A DNA stretch of 64,000 bases from assembly GCA_964475955.1 (NCBI GenBank), contig CAYYZY010000003.1, forward strand, positions 29,440-93,439, read 5' to 3'. The notes under the pieces are model-generated. The model did no database searches. It saw only the letters and a list, made by a program, of their open reading frames with translations, and was not told the origin of the DNA. This document shows positions 24,088 to 32,394 of the stretch, one piece after another (position 1 is the first letter of the stretch; each line of letters starts with the position of its first letter). This DNA is from DATKZH01 sp964475955 (GTDB lineage Bacteria; Planctomycetota; Planctomycetia; Pirellulales; Thermoguttaceae). The position numbers and the translations under genes were made by a program.

Positions 24088-24971
24088 AATACGCGTACTA
24101 CCCCGGTTGTTCTTTGGAGTGCTCCAGCGCCGCGTACGACGTATCGGTGCGCAAGGTCGCGCCCCTGTTGGGGATCGAGCTGGCGGAGTTGGACGACTGG
24201 AACTGCTGCGGGGCCACCGAGTTCTTCTCGCAGGACGAACTGGTCGCCGCCTCCGTGGTCGCCCGAAACCTGGCCCTGGTCGATTCCGGCACCGACCAGT
24301 TGCTCGCCCCCTGCGCCGCCTGCTACCTGAATCTGAAGAAGACCGACAAGCTGATGGCCGAAGACGCGGAGATGGGCGCCAAGATCAACCAGGCGCTCGG
24401 CGCCGGGGGCCTGAGCTACCGGGGCGGCCGGGTGAACGTGCGGCACCTGTTGGACGTGATCTACACCGACGTGGGCGAGGCGGCCGTGCGCGAGAAGGTG
24501 AAGCGGCCGCTCGCCGGGTTGCGCGTCGCGCCCTACTACGGGTGCCAGGTGGTGCGTCCGCGGGACGATTTCGACGACACCGAGCACCCCGTGAAGCTCG
24601 ACGAGCTGTTCACCTGGCTGGGGGCCGAGGTGGTCGACTACCCGGTCAAGACGCACTGCTGCGGCGGCCACATGACGCAGATCAGCGAGCCGCAGGCGTA
24701 CGAGCTGATCCGCCGGCTGTTGGCCACCGCCGTGGATCGGGGCGCCGACGTGATCCTCACCATGTGCCCCATGTGCCAGTTGAACCTCGACGCCTACCAG
24801 GGCCCCACCGCCAACCACTTCCGTACCAGCTTCAACATGCCCATCGTATTTTTCACCCAGATGCTGGGGATCGCTTTCGGGCTTTCGCCCAAGGAGTTGG
24901 GATTCGGCAAGGAGATCGTGCGGGCCGAGCCGGTGATTCGCTCCAAGCTGGAGGCGGCGGCGACGGCCTAG
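24084..24971 (+). CDS. hdrB: Heterodisulfide reductase subunit B (HdrB-like, CCG domains)
   Basis: The 295-aa catalytic subunit carries both cysteine-rich CCG modules that bind the two non-cubane [4Fe-4S] clusters of HdrB: C9 ... C41-C42-G ... C77-x2-C80, and C154 ... C192-C193-G ... C228-x2-C231. In methanogens these clusters reduce the CoM-S-S-CoB heterodisulfide homolytically. With all ligands present the site should be functional, though the disulfide used by a bacterium is unknown. It starts at GTG 24084, with TAGGAGGTG upstream, in a GTGA overlap with hdrC. Confidence 0.95.
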   Translation: MKYAYYPGCSLECSSAAYDVSVRKVAPLLGIELAELDDWNCCGATEFFSQDELVAASVVARNLALVDSGTDQLLAPCAACYLNLKKTDKLMAEDAEMGAKINQALGAGGLSYRGGRVNVRHLLDVIYTDVGEAAVREKVKRPLAGLRVAPYYGCQVVRPRDDFDDTEHPVKLDELFTWLGAEVVDYPVKTHCCGGHMTQISEPQAYELIRRLLATAVDRGADVILTMCPMCQLNLDAYQGPTANHFRTSFNMPIVFFTQMLGIAFGLSPKELGFGKEIVRAEPVIRSKLEAAATA

Positions 24972-25022
24972 CCCGTCGCGGGAAGCCAGACCATCCATCC
25001 CCAACACGATCGGAGAACGAAC

Positions 25023-27050
25023 ATGGCCGAGAAGGTCGGCATTTACGTTTGTCACTGTGGCAGCAACATCGCCGGAATGGTCGACGTGGAATCCGTCGCC
25101 AAGTGGGCCGGCGCGAACATCAAGGACGTGGCCATCTCGCGCGACTACAAGTTCATGTGTTCGTCGCTCGGCCAGCAGATGATCCAGGACGACATCAAGA
25201 AAGAGGGGCTGACCCGGGTCGTCGTCGCCGCCTGCTCGCCCCACCTGCACGAAAAGACCTTCCGCCGCGCCTGCGAAAACGCCGGCCTCAACCCCTACCT
25301 GTTCCACATGGCCAACATTCGCGAGCACGTCTCGTGGGTGGCCAACGACCGGGAGGGGGCCACCGAGAAGGCCAAGGCGCAGGTGGCCGCCGCCGCCGAA
25401 CGCGTCAAGCTCCAGAAGCCGCTCAAGCCGATGCAGGTCGAGGTCAACCCGGCCACGCTCGTCGTCGGCGGGGGAATCGCCGGATTGCAGGCCACCCTCG
25501 AGCTGGCCGACGCCGGCCACCCGGTCTTCCTGGTCGAGCGCGAGCCCTCGATCGGCGGCCACATGGCCCAGTTCGACAAGACCTTCCCCACGCTCGACTG
25601 CTCCGCCTGCATCCTCACGCCCAAGATGTCGGAGGTGGGGCAGCACGAGAACGTGACCATGCTCACTTACTCCGAGGTGGAGGAGGTCAGCGGCTCGGTG
25701 GGCAACTTCAAGGTTCGGGTGCGCAAGAAGGCCCGGCACGTGAACGAGGAGCTGTGCACCGGCTGCGGCATTTGCAGCGAGAAGTGCCCCAAGAAGGTGG
25801 TCGACGACGCGTTCGAGGCCGGCCTGGGTCAGCGCAAGGCCATCTACACGCCTTTCCCGCAGGCCGTGCCCCGCATCCCCGTGATCGACACCGAGTCGTG
25901 CATCTGGTTCCAGAAAGGGAAGTGCCGGGCGTGCGAGAAGATCTGCCCCACCGGCGCCATCGACTACGACCAGAAGGACGAGATCGTCGAGATCGAGGTC
26001 GGCAACATCATCCTGGCCACCGGCTGGAAGATGTTCGACGTCAGCAAGGTCTCGCAGTACGGCTACGGGCGCCTGCCCAACGTGTACACGTCGCTGGAGT
26101 TCGAGCGGCTGTGCAACGCGGCCGGGCCCACCGGCGGCAAGATCGTGCTCCGCGACGGCAAGACGGAGCCGGAGTCGGTCGCCATCATCCACTGCGTCGG
26201 AAGCCGCGACGTCAACCACAACCCCTACTGCTCCAACACCTGCTGCATGGCGGCGCTGAAGTTCGGGCACCTCGTGTTGGAGAAGACGAACGCCGACGTC
26301 TACTCGTGCTACATCGACATGCGCACGCCGGCCAAGGAGTACGAGGAGTTCTACCAGCGGCTTCTGGGCGAGGGAATGCACTTCGTGCGCGGCAAGGTGG
26401 CCGAGGTGACCGACGCCGGGCGCGAGCCGTTCGAGGACGGCAAGATCATCGTCCAGGTGGAAGACACCCTGCTGGGACGCCAGCGGCGCATCCCGGTCGA
26501 CATGGTCGTGCTGATGGGCGCGCAGGAACCCCAGGCCGACGCCAAGGAACTGGGCCGCACGTGCGGCATCGCGTGCAGCGCGTCGGGCTGGTACACCGAG
26601 CGGCACCCCAAGCTCGACCCGGTGGCCACGATGACCGACGGCGTGTTCGTGGCCGGCGTGTGCCAGGGCCCCAAGGACATCCCCGCCTCGGTCGCCCAGG
26701 GGGCCGCCGCGGCCGCCCGGGTGCAAGGGATGATCACCAAGGGCACCGTGACGATCGAGCCGATCGTGGCGTCGGTCGACGAGGAGCGTTGCTCGGGCTG
26801 CCGGGTGTGCAACACGCTGTGTCCGTTCGGCGCGATCGAGTTCGACGAGGAGAAGCAAGTCAGCCGCGTGATCACGGCGTTGTGCAAAGGGTGCGGCACG
26901 TGCGTGGCGGCCTGTCCGGCCAACGCCATCAGCGGGGCCCACTTCAGCTTCGACCAGATTTCCGCCGAAATCGCCGGCGCGCTGTGGGACGCGCTCTCCG
27001 ACGGCGGCGACGCCGGCGCCCAGCGCGAGGCGGGCACGCTGGCGACGTGA
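25023..27050 (+). CDS. hdrA: Heterodisulfide reductase subunit A (HdrA, FAD/polyferredoxin)
   Basis: The 675-aa flavoprotein is the electron-bifurcating hub of Hdr complexes. An N-terminal domain (IYVCHCGSNIAGMVDV) precedes an FAD-binding Rossmann fold at 145-200 (LVVGGGIAGLQATLELADAG; IGGHMAQFDKTFPTLDCSAC). Inserted [4Fe-4S] sites are CTGCGICSEKC (245-255) and CRACEKIC (301-308), and a C-terminal two-cluster ferredoxin module carries CSGCRVCNTLC and CKGCGTCVAAC. Length and order match the classical single-copy HdrA of methanogens rather than the shortened forms of some bacterial clusters. GGAG precedes the ATG at 25023. Confidence 0.96.
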   Translation: MAEKVGIYVCHCGSNIAGMVDVESVAKWAGANIKDVAISRDYKFMCSSLGQQMIQDDIKKEGLTRVVVAACSPHLHEKTFRRACENAGLNPYLFHMANIREHVSWVANDREGATEKAKAQVAAAAERVKLQKPLKPMQVEVNPATLVVGGGIAGLQATLELADAGHPVFLVEREPSIGGHMAQFDKTFPTLDCSACILTPKMSEVGQHENVTMLTYSEVEEVSGSVGNFKVRVRKKARHVNEELCTGCGICSEKCPKKVVDDAFEAGLGQRKAIYTPFPQAVPRIPVIDTESCIWFQKGKCRACEKICPTGAIDYDQKDEIVEIEVGNIILATGWKMFDVSKVSQYGYGRLPNVYTSLEFERLCNAAGPTGGKIVLRDGKTEPESVAIIHCVGSRDVNHNPYCSNTCCMAALKFGHLVLEKTNADVYSCYIDMRTPAKEYEEFYQRLLGEGMHFVRGKVAEVTDAGREPFEDGKIIVQVEDTLLGRQRRIPVDMVVLMGAQEPQADAKELGRTCGIACSASGWYTERHPKLDPVATMTDGVFVAGVCQGPKDIPASVAQGAAAAARVQGMITKGTVTIEPIVASVDEERCSGCRVCNTLCPFGAIEFDEEKQVSRVITALCKGCGTCVAACPANAISGAHFSFDQISAEIAGALWDALSDGGDAGAQREAGTLAT

Positions 27051-27058
27051 CGAGCGTC

Positions 27059-27120
27059 GGGTGCCACGGGCATCTTGCCCGTGCCCCGAAAGACGCACTG
27101 GCGAGACGCCGGTGGCACCC
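27059..27120. repeat. Dispersed palindrome, family H (gggtgccac..gtggcaccc)
   Basis: Outer arms gggtgccac (27059-27067) and gtggcaccc (27112-27120) are a perfect 9-bp inverted repeat, and an inner palindrome (cacgggcatcttgcccgtg) is nested in the left half. It sits between hdrA and mvhD inside what otherwise looks like one operon. Confidence 0.7.
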
Positions 27121-27194
27121 GGCGTGGCGGCGATACACGACACCGATGCGTGGGCCTTCCTACGGCCCCTTCATTCCTTCGTAAGGACCCTGAC

Positions 27195-27692
27195 ATGAGC
27201 AACGACACCTTCGAACCCAAAATCGTTGGGTTCCTCTGCAACTGGTGCTCGTACCGGGCCGCCGACCTGGCCGGCTCCGCCCGCATCAAGCACGCCTCGA
27301 ACGTCCGCATCATCCGCGTGATGTGCAGCGGCCGCGTCGATCCGAACTTCGTGCTCCAGGCGTTCGCCCAGGGCGCCGACGGAGTGATGATCGCCGGGTG
27401 CCATCCCGGCGAGTGCCACTACATCAATCAGAACTACAAGACGATGCGCCGCTTCGTGATGCTCAAGCACCTGCTGCGGCAGATGGGCGTGGAAGACGAG
27501 CGTCTGCGGTTGGTCTGGGCCTCCGCGGCCGAGGGCCAGCAGTTGGCCGAGGCCGTCGACGAGATGGTCGACCAGGTCCGCCGGCTCGGGCCGCTCAACT
27601 GGCGCGGGAACTGGCGGGAAGACGCCGATCGCGACGACGCGCTAGAGAGCATCGTCAAAGAACGGGCCGAGCTGATGGAGGTGCAAGCATGA
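27195..27692 (+). CDS. mvhD: MvhD-type [2Fe-2S] electron-transfer subunit
   Basis: The 165-aa protein links the hydrogenase to HdrA in Mvh-Hdr complexes. The conserved cysteines are C15-x2-C18 (CNWCSY), C44 (MCSGRV), C69 and C74 (GCHPGEC). The ATG at 27195 follows TAAGGA and gives the canonical N-terminus (EPKIVGFLCNWC). The stop overlaps mvhG by four bases (ATGA). Confidence 0.95.
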   Translation: MSNDTFEPKIVGFLCNWCSYRAADLAGSARIKHASNVRIIRVMCSGRVDPNFVLQAFAQGADGVMIAGCHPGECHYINQNYKTMRRFVMLKHLLRQMGVEDERLRLVWASAAEGQQLAEAVDEMVDQVRRLGPLNWRGNWREDADRDDALESIVKERAELMEVQA

Positions 27693-28789
27693 CGGAAAAC
27701 CCGAGCGAAAACCACCCCGCCACCCCCGAGCCGGCGCAGGAAGGGAAGCCGAAGGGCAAGCTGGCGCTCTACTGGGCCGCTTCGTGCGGCGGGTGCGAAA
27801 TCGCCGTTCTGGGAATCCACGAGAAGATCCTCGACGTGGCCGCGGCCTTCGACATCGTCTTCTGGCCCTGCGCCACCGACGGCAAGGTCCACGACGTGGA
27901 GAAGATGGCCGACGGGAGCATCGACGTCTGCCTGTTCAACGGCGGCATCCGCACCAGCGAACACGAGTACATGGCGCAGCTTCTGCGCAAGAAATCGAAG
28001 GTGATGGTCGCCTTCGGCTCGTGCGCCCACGAGGGCTGCATTCCGGGCCTGGCGAACCTGAGCAACCGGAAGGAAGTGTTCGATACGGTCTACCACGAAG
28101 AGCTGTCGACGGAGAACCCCGACGACCTCCGCCCCCAGCGCGAGACCTCCGTCCCCGAAGGCAAGCTGCACCTGCCGGTCTTCTACGACACGCTGAAGAC
28201 GCTCGACCAAACCATCGCGGTCGACTACTACCTGCCCGGCTGTCCGCCCGAGGCCGACAGCATCTGGAACGCCATCGTGGCGATTTTGGAGGGGAAGCTG
28301 CCGGCGCCGGGCTCGGTGATCGGGGTCGATTCGACCGTCTGCGACGAGTGCCCCCTGAAGCGAACGGAGAAGAAGATCCGCCAGTTCCAGCGGACCTGGG
28401 AAGTGATCCCCGACGGGGAGACGTGCCTGCTCGAGCAGGGCATCCTCTGCGCGGGCATCGCCACGCGCGCCGGCTGCGGCGCGCTCTGCCCGCAGGTCAA
28501 CTCGCCCTGCATCGGCTGCCACGGCGCGGCGCAGGGGGGCAAGGACTTCGGGGCGCAACTGATGTCGGCCCTGGCGTCGGTGATCGATTCGGAGGACCCC
28601 GAAGAGATCGAGCGGATCATCGCCGAGGGGATTCCGGACCCGGCGGGCACGCTCTACCGGTTCAGCCTGGCGGCCAGTACGCTGCGGCGGTCGAAGTTCG
28701 GTCCGGGTGCTGATACGTCTTCCCGCAAGAACGGCGGTGCCGAGGCCGGCGCGGCCCGGGCACCGCAGGTAGGAGCCACGAATGACTAA
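27689..28789 (+). CDS. mvhG: [NiFe]-hydrogenase small subunit (MvhG-like)
   Basis: The 366-aa cytoplasmic small subunit carries the Fe-S relay of a group 3c hydrogenase. The proximal cluster region has C33-x2-C36 (ASCGGCE) with GSCAHEGC and PGCPPE further on. A C-terminal ferredoxin-like part supplies CDECPLKR and a Cys-rich block (CLLEQGILCAG, CGALCPQVNSPCIGCHG). There is no Tat signal, so the enzyme stays in the cytoplasm. The protein has a 20-residue Pro/Glu-rich N-terminal extension and a Gly/Ala-rich C-terminal tail. The stop overlaps mvhA by eight bases. Confidence 0.95.
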   Translation: MTENPSENHPATPEPAQEGKPKGKLALYWAASCGGCEIAVLGIHEKILDVAAAFDIVFWPCATDGKVHDVEKMADGSIDVCLFNGGIRTSEHEYMAQLLRKKSKVMVAFGSCAHEGCIPGLANLSNRKEVFDTVYHEELSTENPDDLRPQRETSVPEGKLHLPVFYDTLKTLDQTIAVDYYLPGCPPEADSIWNAIVAILEGKLPAPGSVIGVDSTVCDECPLKRTEKKIRQFQRTWEVIPDGETCLLEQGILCAGIATRAGCGALCPQVNSPCIGCHGAAQGGKDFGAQLMSALASVIDSEDPEEIERIIAEGIPDPAGTLYRFSLAASTLRRSKFGPGADTSSRKNGGAEAGAARAPQVGATND

Positions 28790-30251
28790 GCGCGTTTCCA
28801 TCGATCCGATTACCCGGCTGGAAGGGCACGGCAAGATCGACATCTTCCTCGACGACGCGGGGGAGGTCGCCGGCGCCTATCTTCAGATCCCCGAGCTTCG
28901 CGGGTTCGAGCGGTTCTGCGTGGGCCGGCCCGTGGAGGAGATGCCCAATCTGACCAGCCGCATCTGCGGCGTCTGCCCCGAAGCCCACCACATGGCGGCC
29001 ACCAAGGCGCTGGACGCCGTGTTCCACGTCGATCCGCCGGCCGCGGCCAAGAAGCTGCGGGAGATGTTCTACAGCATCTTCTTCGCCACCGACCACACGA
29101 CCCACTTCTACGCCCTGGCGGGCCCCGACTTCGTGGTCGGCCCCGAAGCGCCCGCCGCCGAGCGCAACATCCTGGGCATCATCCAGAAGGTGGGGATGGA
29201 GATCGGCGGCAAGGTTCTCAAGATGCGCCGCGACGGGCACCACCTGATCAAGATGATGGGCGGCCGGCCGGTCCACCCCAACTGGGGCCTGCCCGGCGGG
29301 GTCAGCCGCGGCGTCGACGACGAGCAGCGCGCGGAGATCGAGCAGCTCGGGCGCGACGCGATCGAGTTCGCCAAGTTCTCGCTCCAGTTGTTCGACGACG
29401 TGGTGCTCAACAACAGCGACTACGTCGACCTGATCACCGGCGGCGTCTACACGCACCAGACCTACAACATGGGGATGGTCGACGAGAACAACCGCGTCAA
29501 CTTCTACGACGGCCGGATCCGCGTGACCGATCCCGAGGGCGCCGAGCACGCCAAGTACGACCCGGTCGACTACCGCGACTACGTGGCCGAGCGGGTCGAG
29601 CCCTGGTCGTACCTCAAGTTCCCCTACCTGAAGAAGGTCGGATGGAAGGGGTTCGTCGACGGGAAGGAGTCGGGCGTGTACAAGTGCACGCCGCTTTCGC
29701 GCTTGAACGCGGCCGACGGCATGGCCACGCCCCTGGCCCAGGCCGAGTACGAGCGGTTCTACGAGACGCTGGGCGGCAAGCCGGTCCACCACACGCTGGC
29801 CACGCACTGGGCCCGGCTCATCGAACTGCTCTACGCCACGGAGCGCTGGGTCGAACTGGCCACCGACCCGGAGATCACCAGCCCCGAATACCGCGTGCTG
29901 CCCAAGGAAACGCCGACCGAGGGCGTGGGCTGCGTGGAGGCCCCGCGCGGCACCCTCACCCACCACTACGTCACCGACGAGCGCGGCATCCTCACCAAGG
30001 TCAACCTGATCGTGGGCACGACGAACAACAACGCCCCGATCTGCATGTCGGTCCGCAAGGCCGCCCAGGGGTTGATCCACAAAGGCGTGGTCTCCGAGGG
30101 CCTGTTGAACAAGGTGGAGATGGCGTTTCGGGCGTACGACCCGTGCTTCGGCTGCGCCACGCACAGCCTGCCCGGCCAGATGCCCCTGGTCGTCAACCTC
30201 CGCAGTCCCGAGGGCGACGTCCTCCAGACGCTCTCGCAGTACCTCGATTAG
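28782..30251 (+). CDS. mvhA: [NiFe]-hydrogenase large subunit (MvhA-like, group 3c)
   Basis: The 489-aa catalytic subunit has the L1 motif R60-I-C62-G-V-C65-PEAHH and the L2 motif D453-P-C455-F-G-C458-A-T-H461, so all four cysteines holding the Ni-Fe(CN)2CO centre are present. The 28 residues after His461 are expected to be removed by a maturation endopeptidase. No hyp or endopeptidase gene is in the window. With MvhD and HdrABC it would form a soluble complex oxidising H2 and splitting electrons between ferredoxin and a disulfide, or run in reverse. TAGGAG precedes the ATG at 28782. Confidence 0.96.
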   Translation: MTKRVSIDPITRLEGHGKIDIFLDDAGEVAGAYLQIPELRGFERFCVGRPVEEMPNLTSRICGVCPEAHHMAATKALDAVFHVDPPAAAKKLREMFYSIFFATDHTTHFYALAGPDFVVGPEAPAAERNILGIIQKVGMEIGGKVLKMRRDGHHLIKMMGGRPVHPNWGLPGGVSRGVDDEQRAEIEQLGRDAIEFAKFSLQLFDDVVLNNSDYVDLITGGVYTHQTYNMGMVDENNRVNFYDGRIRVTDPEGAEHAKYDPVDYRDYVAERVEPWSYLKFPYLKKVGWKGFVDGKESGVYKCTPLSRLNAADGMATPLAQAEYERFYETLGGKPVHHTLATHWARLIELLYATERWVELATDPEITSPEYRVLPKETPTEGVGCVEAPRGTLTHHYVTDERGILTKVNLIVGTTNNNAPICMSVRKAAQGLIHKGVVSEGLLNKVEMAFRAYDPCFGCATHSLPGQMPLVVNLRSPEGDVLQTLSQYLD

Positions 30252-30254
30252 GAG

Positions 30255-30278
30255 TTGCACGGGAAACCACCCGTGCAA
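30255..30278 (+). terminator. Hairpin after mvhA
   Basis: A perfect 9-bp stem, ttgcacggg and cccgtgcaa with a six-base loop, lies four bases after the mvhA stop. No T run follows, so it may be a transcript-end or stabilising structure rather than a complete intrinsic terminator. Confidence 0.45.
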
Positions 30279-30282
30279 TTCG

Positions 30283-30354
30283 GGGTGGCTCGAGCGCAGC
30301 GAGCCCACAGTCCTACCGATTCCGGGGGCTCGCTGCGCTCGACCCCGGCCACCC
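30283..30354. repeat. Dispersed palindrome, family A, 72 bp
   Basis: This is nearly identical to the copy at 9072-9144: same arms (gggtggctcgagcgcagcg ... ctcgaccccggccaccc) and the same unpaired centre (cacagtcctaccgattcc), with only a few substitutions and one single-base indel. Confidence 0.85.
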
Positions 30355-30426
30355 CCCGCAGCCGGCGGTTCGCCCGGGCGTGGCGGGAAGGTATATTGGC
30401 GCTTCGCCCGAGCGGGACATCGTGCC

Positions 30427-30765
30427 ATGAGCGCCCACGACATCGAGAACGTCCTCTGCCCTCAGTGCTCCGCGGCCGACCGCGTCTGCCCGCACTGCGG
30501 CGCCCGGCTGGACGGCGGCCCCGTGCGGCACCGGCCGCCCGACGTGGCCGAGAGCCGCTTCGCCGTGCTGATGCTGCTTTTCGCCGCGCTGGGCCCGTTG
30601 GCCTTTCCCGTCCTCTGGCGCAGCCCGCGCTTTTCGCGCAAGTGGAAGGTGCTGCTGACGATCGTCGTCTCGATCATCACGTGTGTGGTCGTCTGGCTCC
30701 TCTGGTACGTGATCGACCGGTTCCTCGAAGCGCTGCGCGAGTACCGCAGCGTGACGGAGGGGTGA
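30427..30765 (+). CDS. Small zinc-ribbon membrane protein
   Basis: The 112-aa protein has a double zinc knuckle at the N-terminus (C11-x2-C14 and C21-x2-C24) followed by two TM helices (AVLMLLFAALGPLAFPVLW and VLLTIVVSIITCVVVWLLWYVI) and a short charged tail. Similar zinc-ribbon plus TM proteins are widespread and of unknown role. It does not appear to belong to the upstream hydrogenase operon, given the intervening hairpin and repeat. Confidence 0.75.
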   Translation: MSAHDIENVLCPQCSAADRVCPHCGARLDGGPVRHRPPDVAESRFAVLMLLFAALGPLAFPVLWRSPRFSRKWKVLLTIVVSIITCVVVWLLWYVIDRFLEALREYRSVTEG

Positions 30766-31469
30766 GCGACGCCGGCTGGCCGCGTCGCGGTCGGGGCAGC
30801 CTCGCGACGGATGGCCAACGCAGAGATTGGCGAGGATCCGTGGTGATTGCGCTTGAAGAAGCAGATTGACGGCTTAGGCGTACAGCGGAGCGATTTTCGT
30901 CCATATGGCAGACACCGCTCGGCCGAAAACACTCGTCAGGGTGTCCACCGATGAGAGAATCTGCTTCGTATGCCGATCAAGGTGGCTAATCGTGAACGGA
31001 AAATGGCACTTTGGAATCGGATCGTCCGCTTGATCCAATCGGCCGCATGAGCAGGTCCAAGACTGCACCCCTCGATTTCCGGGCGGCCAGTTCGCGTGGT
31101 CGAACTCGAATTGGGGCGTCGGTAGGATCGAACGTGGGAGCGTATCGACTTTGGGGCTCCGAAACGCGCGGGCCTACGGGCCGCGATCCATGCGAGCTTG
31201 CACCATGATTTGCGCCATGAATGTTGTGCCGTCCGTGAGCCACGGCGTGGCAGCAGGGTGCGTGTCTTGTCCAAATCCAGCATATTGTCGATCTTGCCAG
31301 CCGAGGGGGGAGCCCCCTTTGTGGAAAACGGCGAATCGGTTGACCAAAAGGGGCGATGTGGCCTCAGTGTGGGGGGTGCATCTGCCGCAACGCAGGGGGG
31401 CGCGAAGGGGAGCCGACGGGAATGCCCCCGGAACGAACGGGCGCAACCCACGCGGAGGAGGGGGGCGGA
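30766..31469. other. Intergenic region, nothing recognised
   Basis: About 700 bases without a supportable gene, RNA or repeat. Short open frames on both strands lack ribosome-binding sites and family features. GC is somewhat lower than in surrounding coding DNA between 30870 and 31340. Confidence 0.4.
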
Positions 31470-32213
31470 TCAGAACTCCAACTCCATCAGGTCCTCGCCG
31501 ATCTGGGTGGCGGGGAAGATGGACCGGGCGACGTCGAGGCCGATCGGGTCGTCGTCGGTGGCCAGCGGGTCGAGATGCACCAGCACCAGCCGGCCCACGC
31601 CCGCCGCACGCGCCACGCGGGCCACCGCCGTGGTCCAACTGTGGCCGGTCCGCCGGGCCCAATCGGCGCGGGCGTCGGAGAAGTAGCACTCGTGGACGAG
31701 CAGGTCGACGCCCCGGATCCGCTCGACGTACTCCGCGTCGACGGCCGCCGTGGTGTCGGTCACATAGGCCATCGAGCGGCCGGGCCCATCGAGCCGGTAG
31801 CCGATCGCCCCGCCCGGGTGGACCAGGGGGAAATGGGTCATCCGGACGCCGCCGGGCAGTTCTTCCTGCGGTTCGCCGAGCGGGCGGAACTCCATGGGGG
31901 GCTTTTTAGGGAACAGGGCGTCGGAGAAGAGGTGCTCGTCGATCGCCGCCAGGTACTCGGCCTTCGCGCGCACGACCACCGAATCGAGCGGGCGGACGCG
32001 CATCACGTTGAACAGGTAGGTGAGCCCGACCACGTGGTCGAGGTGGGCGTGGGTGAGCAGGACGGTGAGGTCGCGCGTTTGGAGGTGGTCGGCGGCGCGG
32101 TAGGTGGCCGTGCCGGCGTCGAGCATGATGCCGCACTCGGGGAGCAACATGCAGGGGGTGTGCCGGCGGTCGTTGGGGTGATAGCCGGTGGTGCCGAGGA
32201 GGAGGAGTTTCAT
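31470..32213 (-). CDS. MBL-fold metallohydrolase (RNase Z/PhnP-like)
   Basis: The 247-aa protein starts at 32213 (MKLLLLGTTGYHPND). It shows the metallo-beta-lactamase signature T-H-A-H-L-D-H-V-V-G with further ligands in YVTDTT and VHECYF, and a late His in LVHLDP. The opening LGT-G and the TDT strand are those of the RNase Z/PhnP/phosphodiesterase branch, so a phosphodiester substrate is likely. Cytoplasmic; no signal peptide. The neighbour 180 bases downstream of its start is the AsmA-like gene on the same strand. Confidence 0.85.
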   Translation of the reverse strand: MKLLLLGTTGYHPNDRRHTPCMLLPECGIMLDAGTATYRAADHLQTRDLTVLLTHAHLDHVVGLTYLFNVMRVRPLDSVVVRAKAEYLAAIDEHLFSDALFPKKPPMEFRPLGEPQEELPGGVRMTHFPLVHPGGAIGYRLDGPGRSMAYVTDTTAAVDAEYVERIRGVDLLVHECYFSDARADWARRTGHSWTTAVARVARAAGVGRLVLVHLDPLATDDDPIGLDVARSIFPATQIGEDLMELEF

Positions 32214-32394
32214 CGTGATGGACCGGGGCACGGGCGCGTCGGAAGCGGGGGACCGGGCCCCGCCCCCACGATTACGAATGCGCAGCATCGACCGCCGGTT
32301 GGGCCGGAGGTCAAGGCAGGCGAACGGGGAATCCGAGCTGGGCAGGAACCGGAGTCGCCCATCCCGACGTTTGCGTCGACCCTGCGCTCTCGTA

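Noticed and set aside
23928..27143. A ~1070-codon minus-strand open frame across hdrB and hdrA
   Set aside because: It results from GC-rich third codon positions of the real genes; the product is His/Leu/Val/Gly-rich nonsense.
31174..31469. Open frames on both strands in the gap before the MBL gene
   Set aside because: Compositionally biased, without starts or motifs; probably non-coding.
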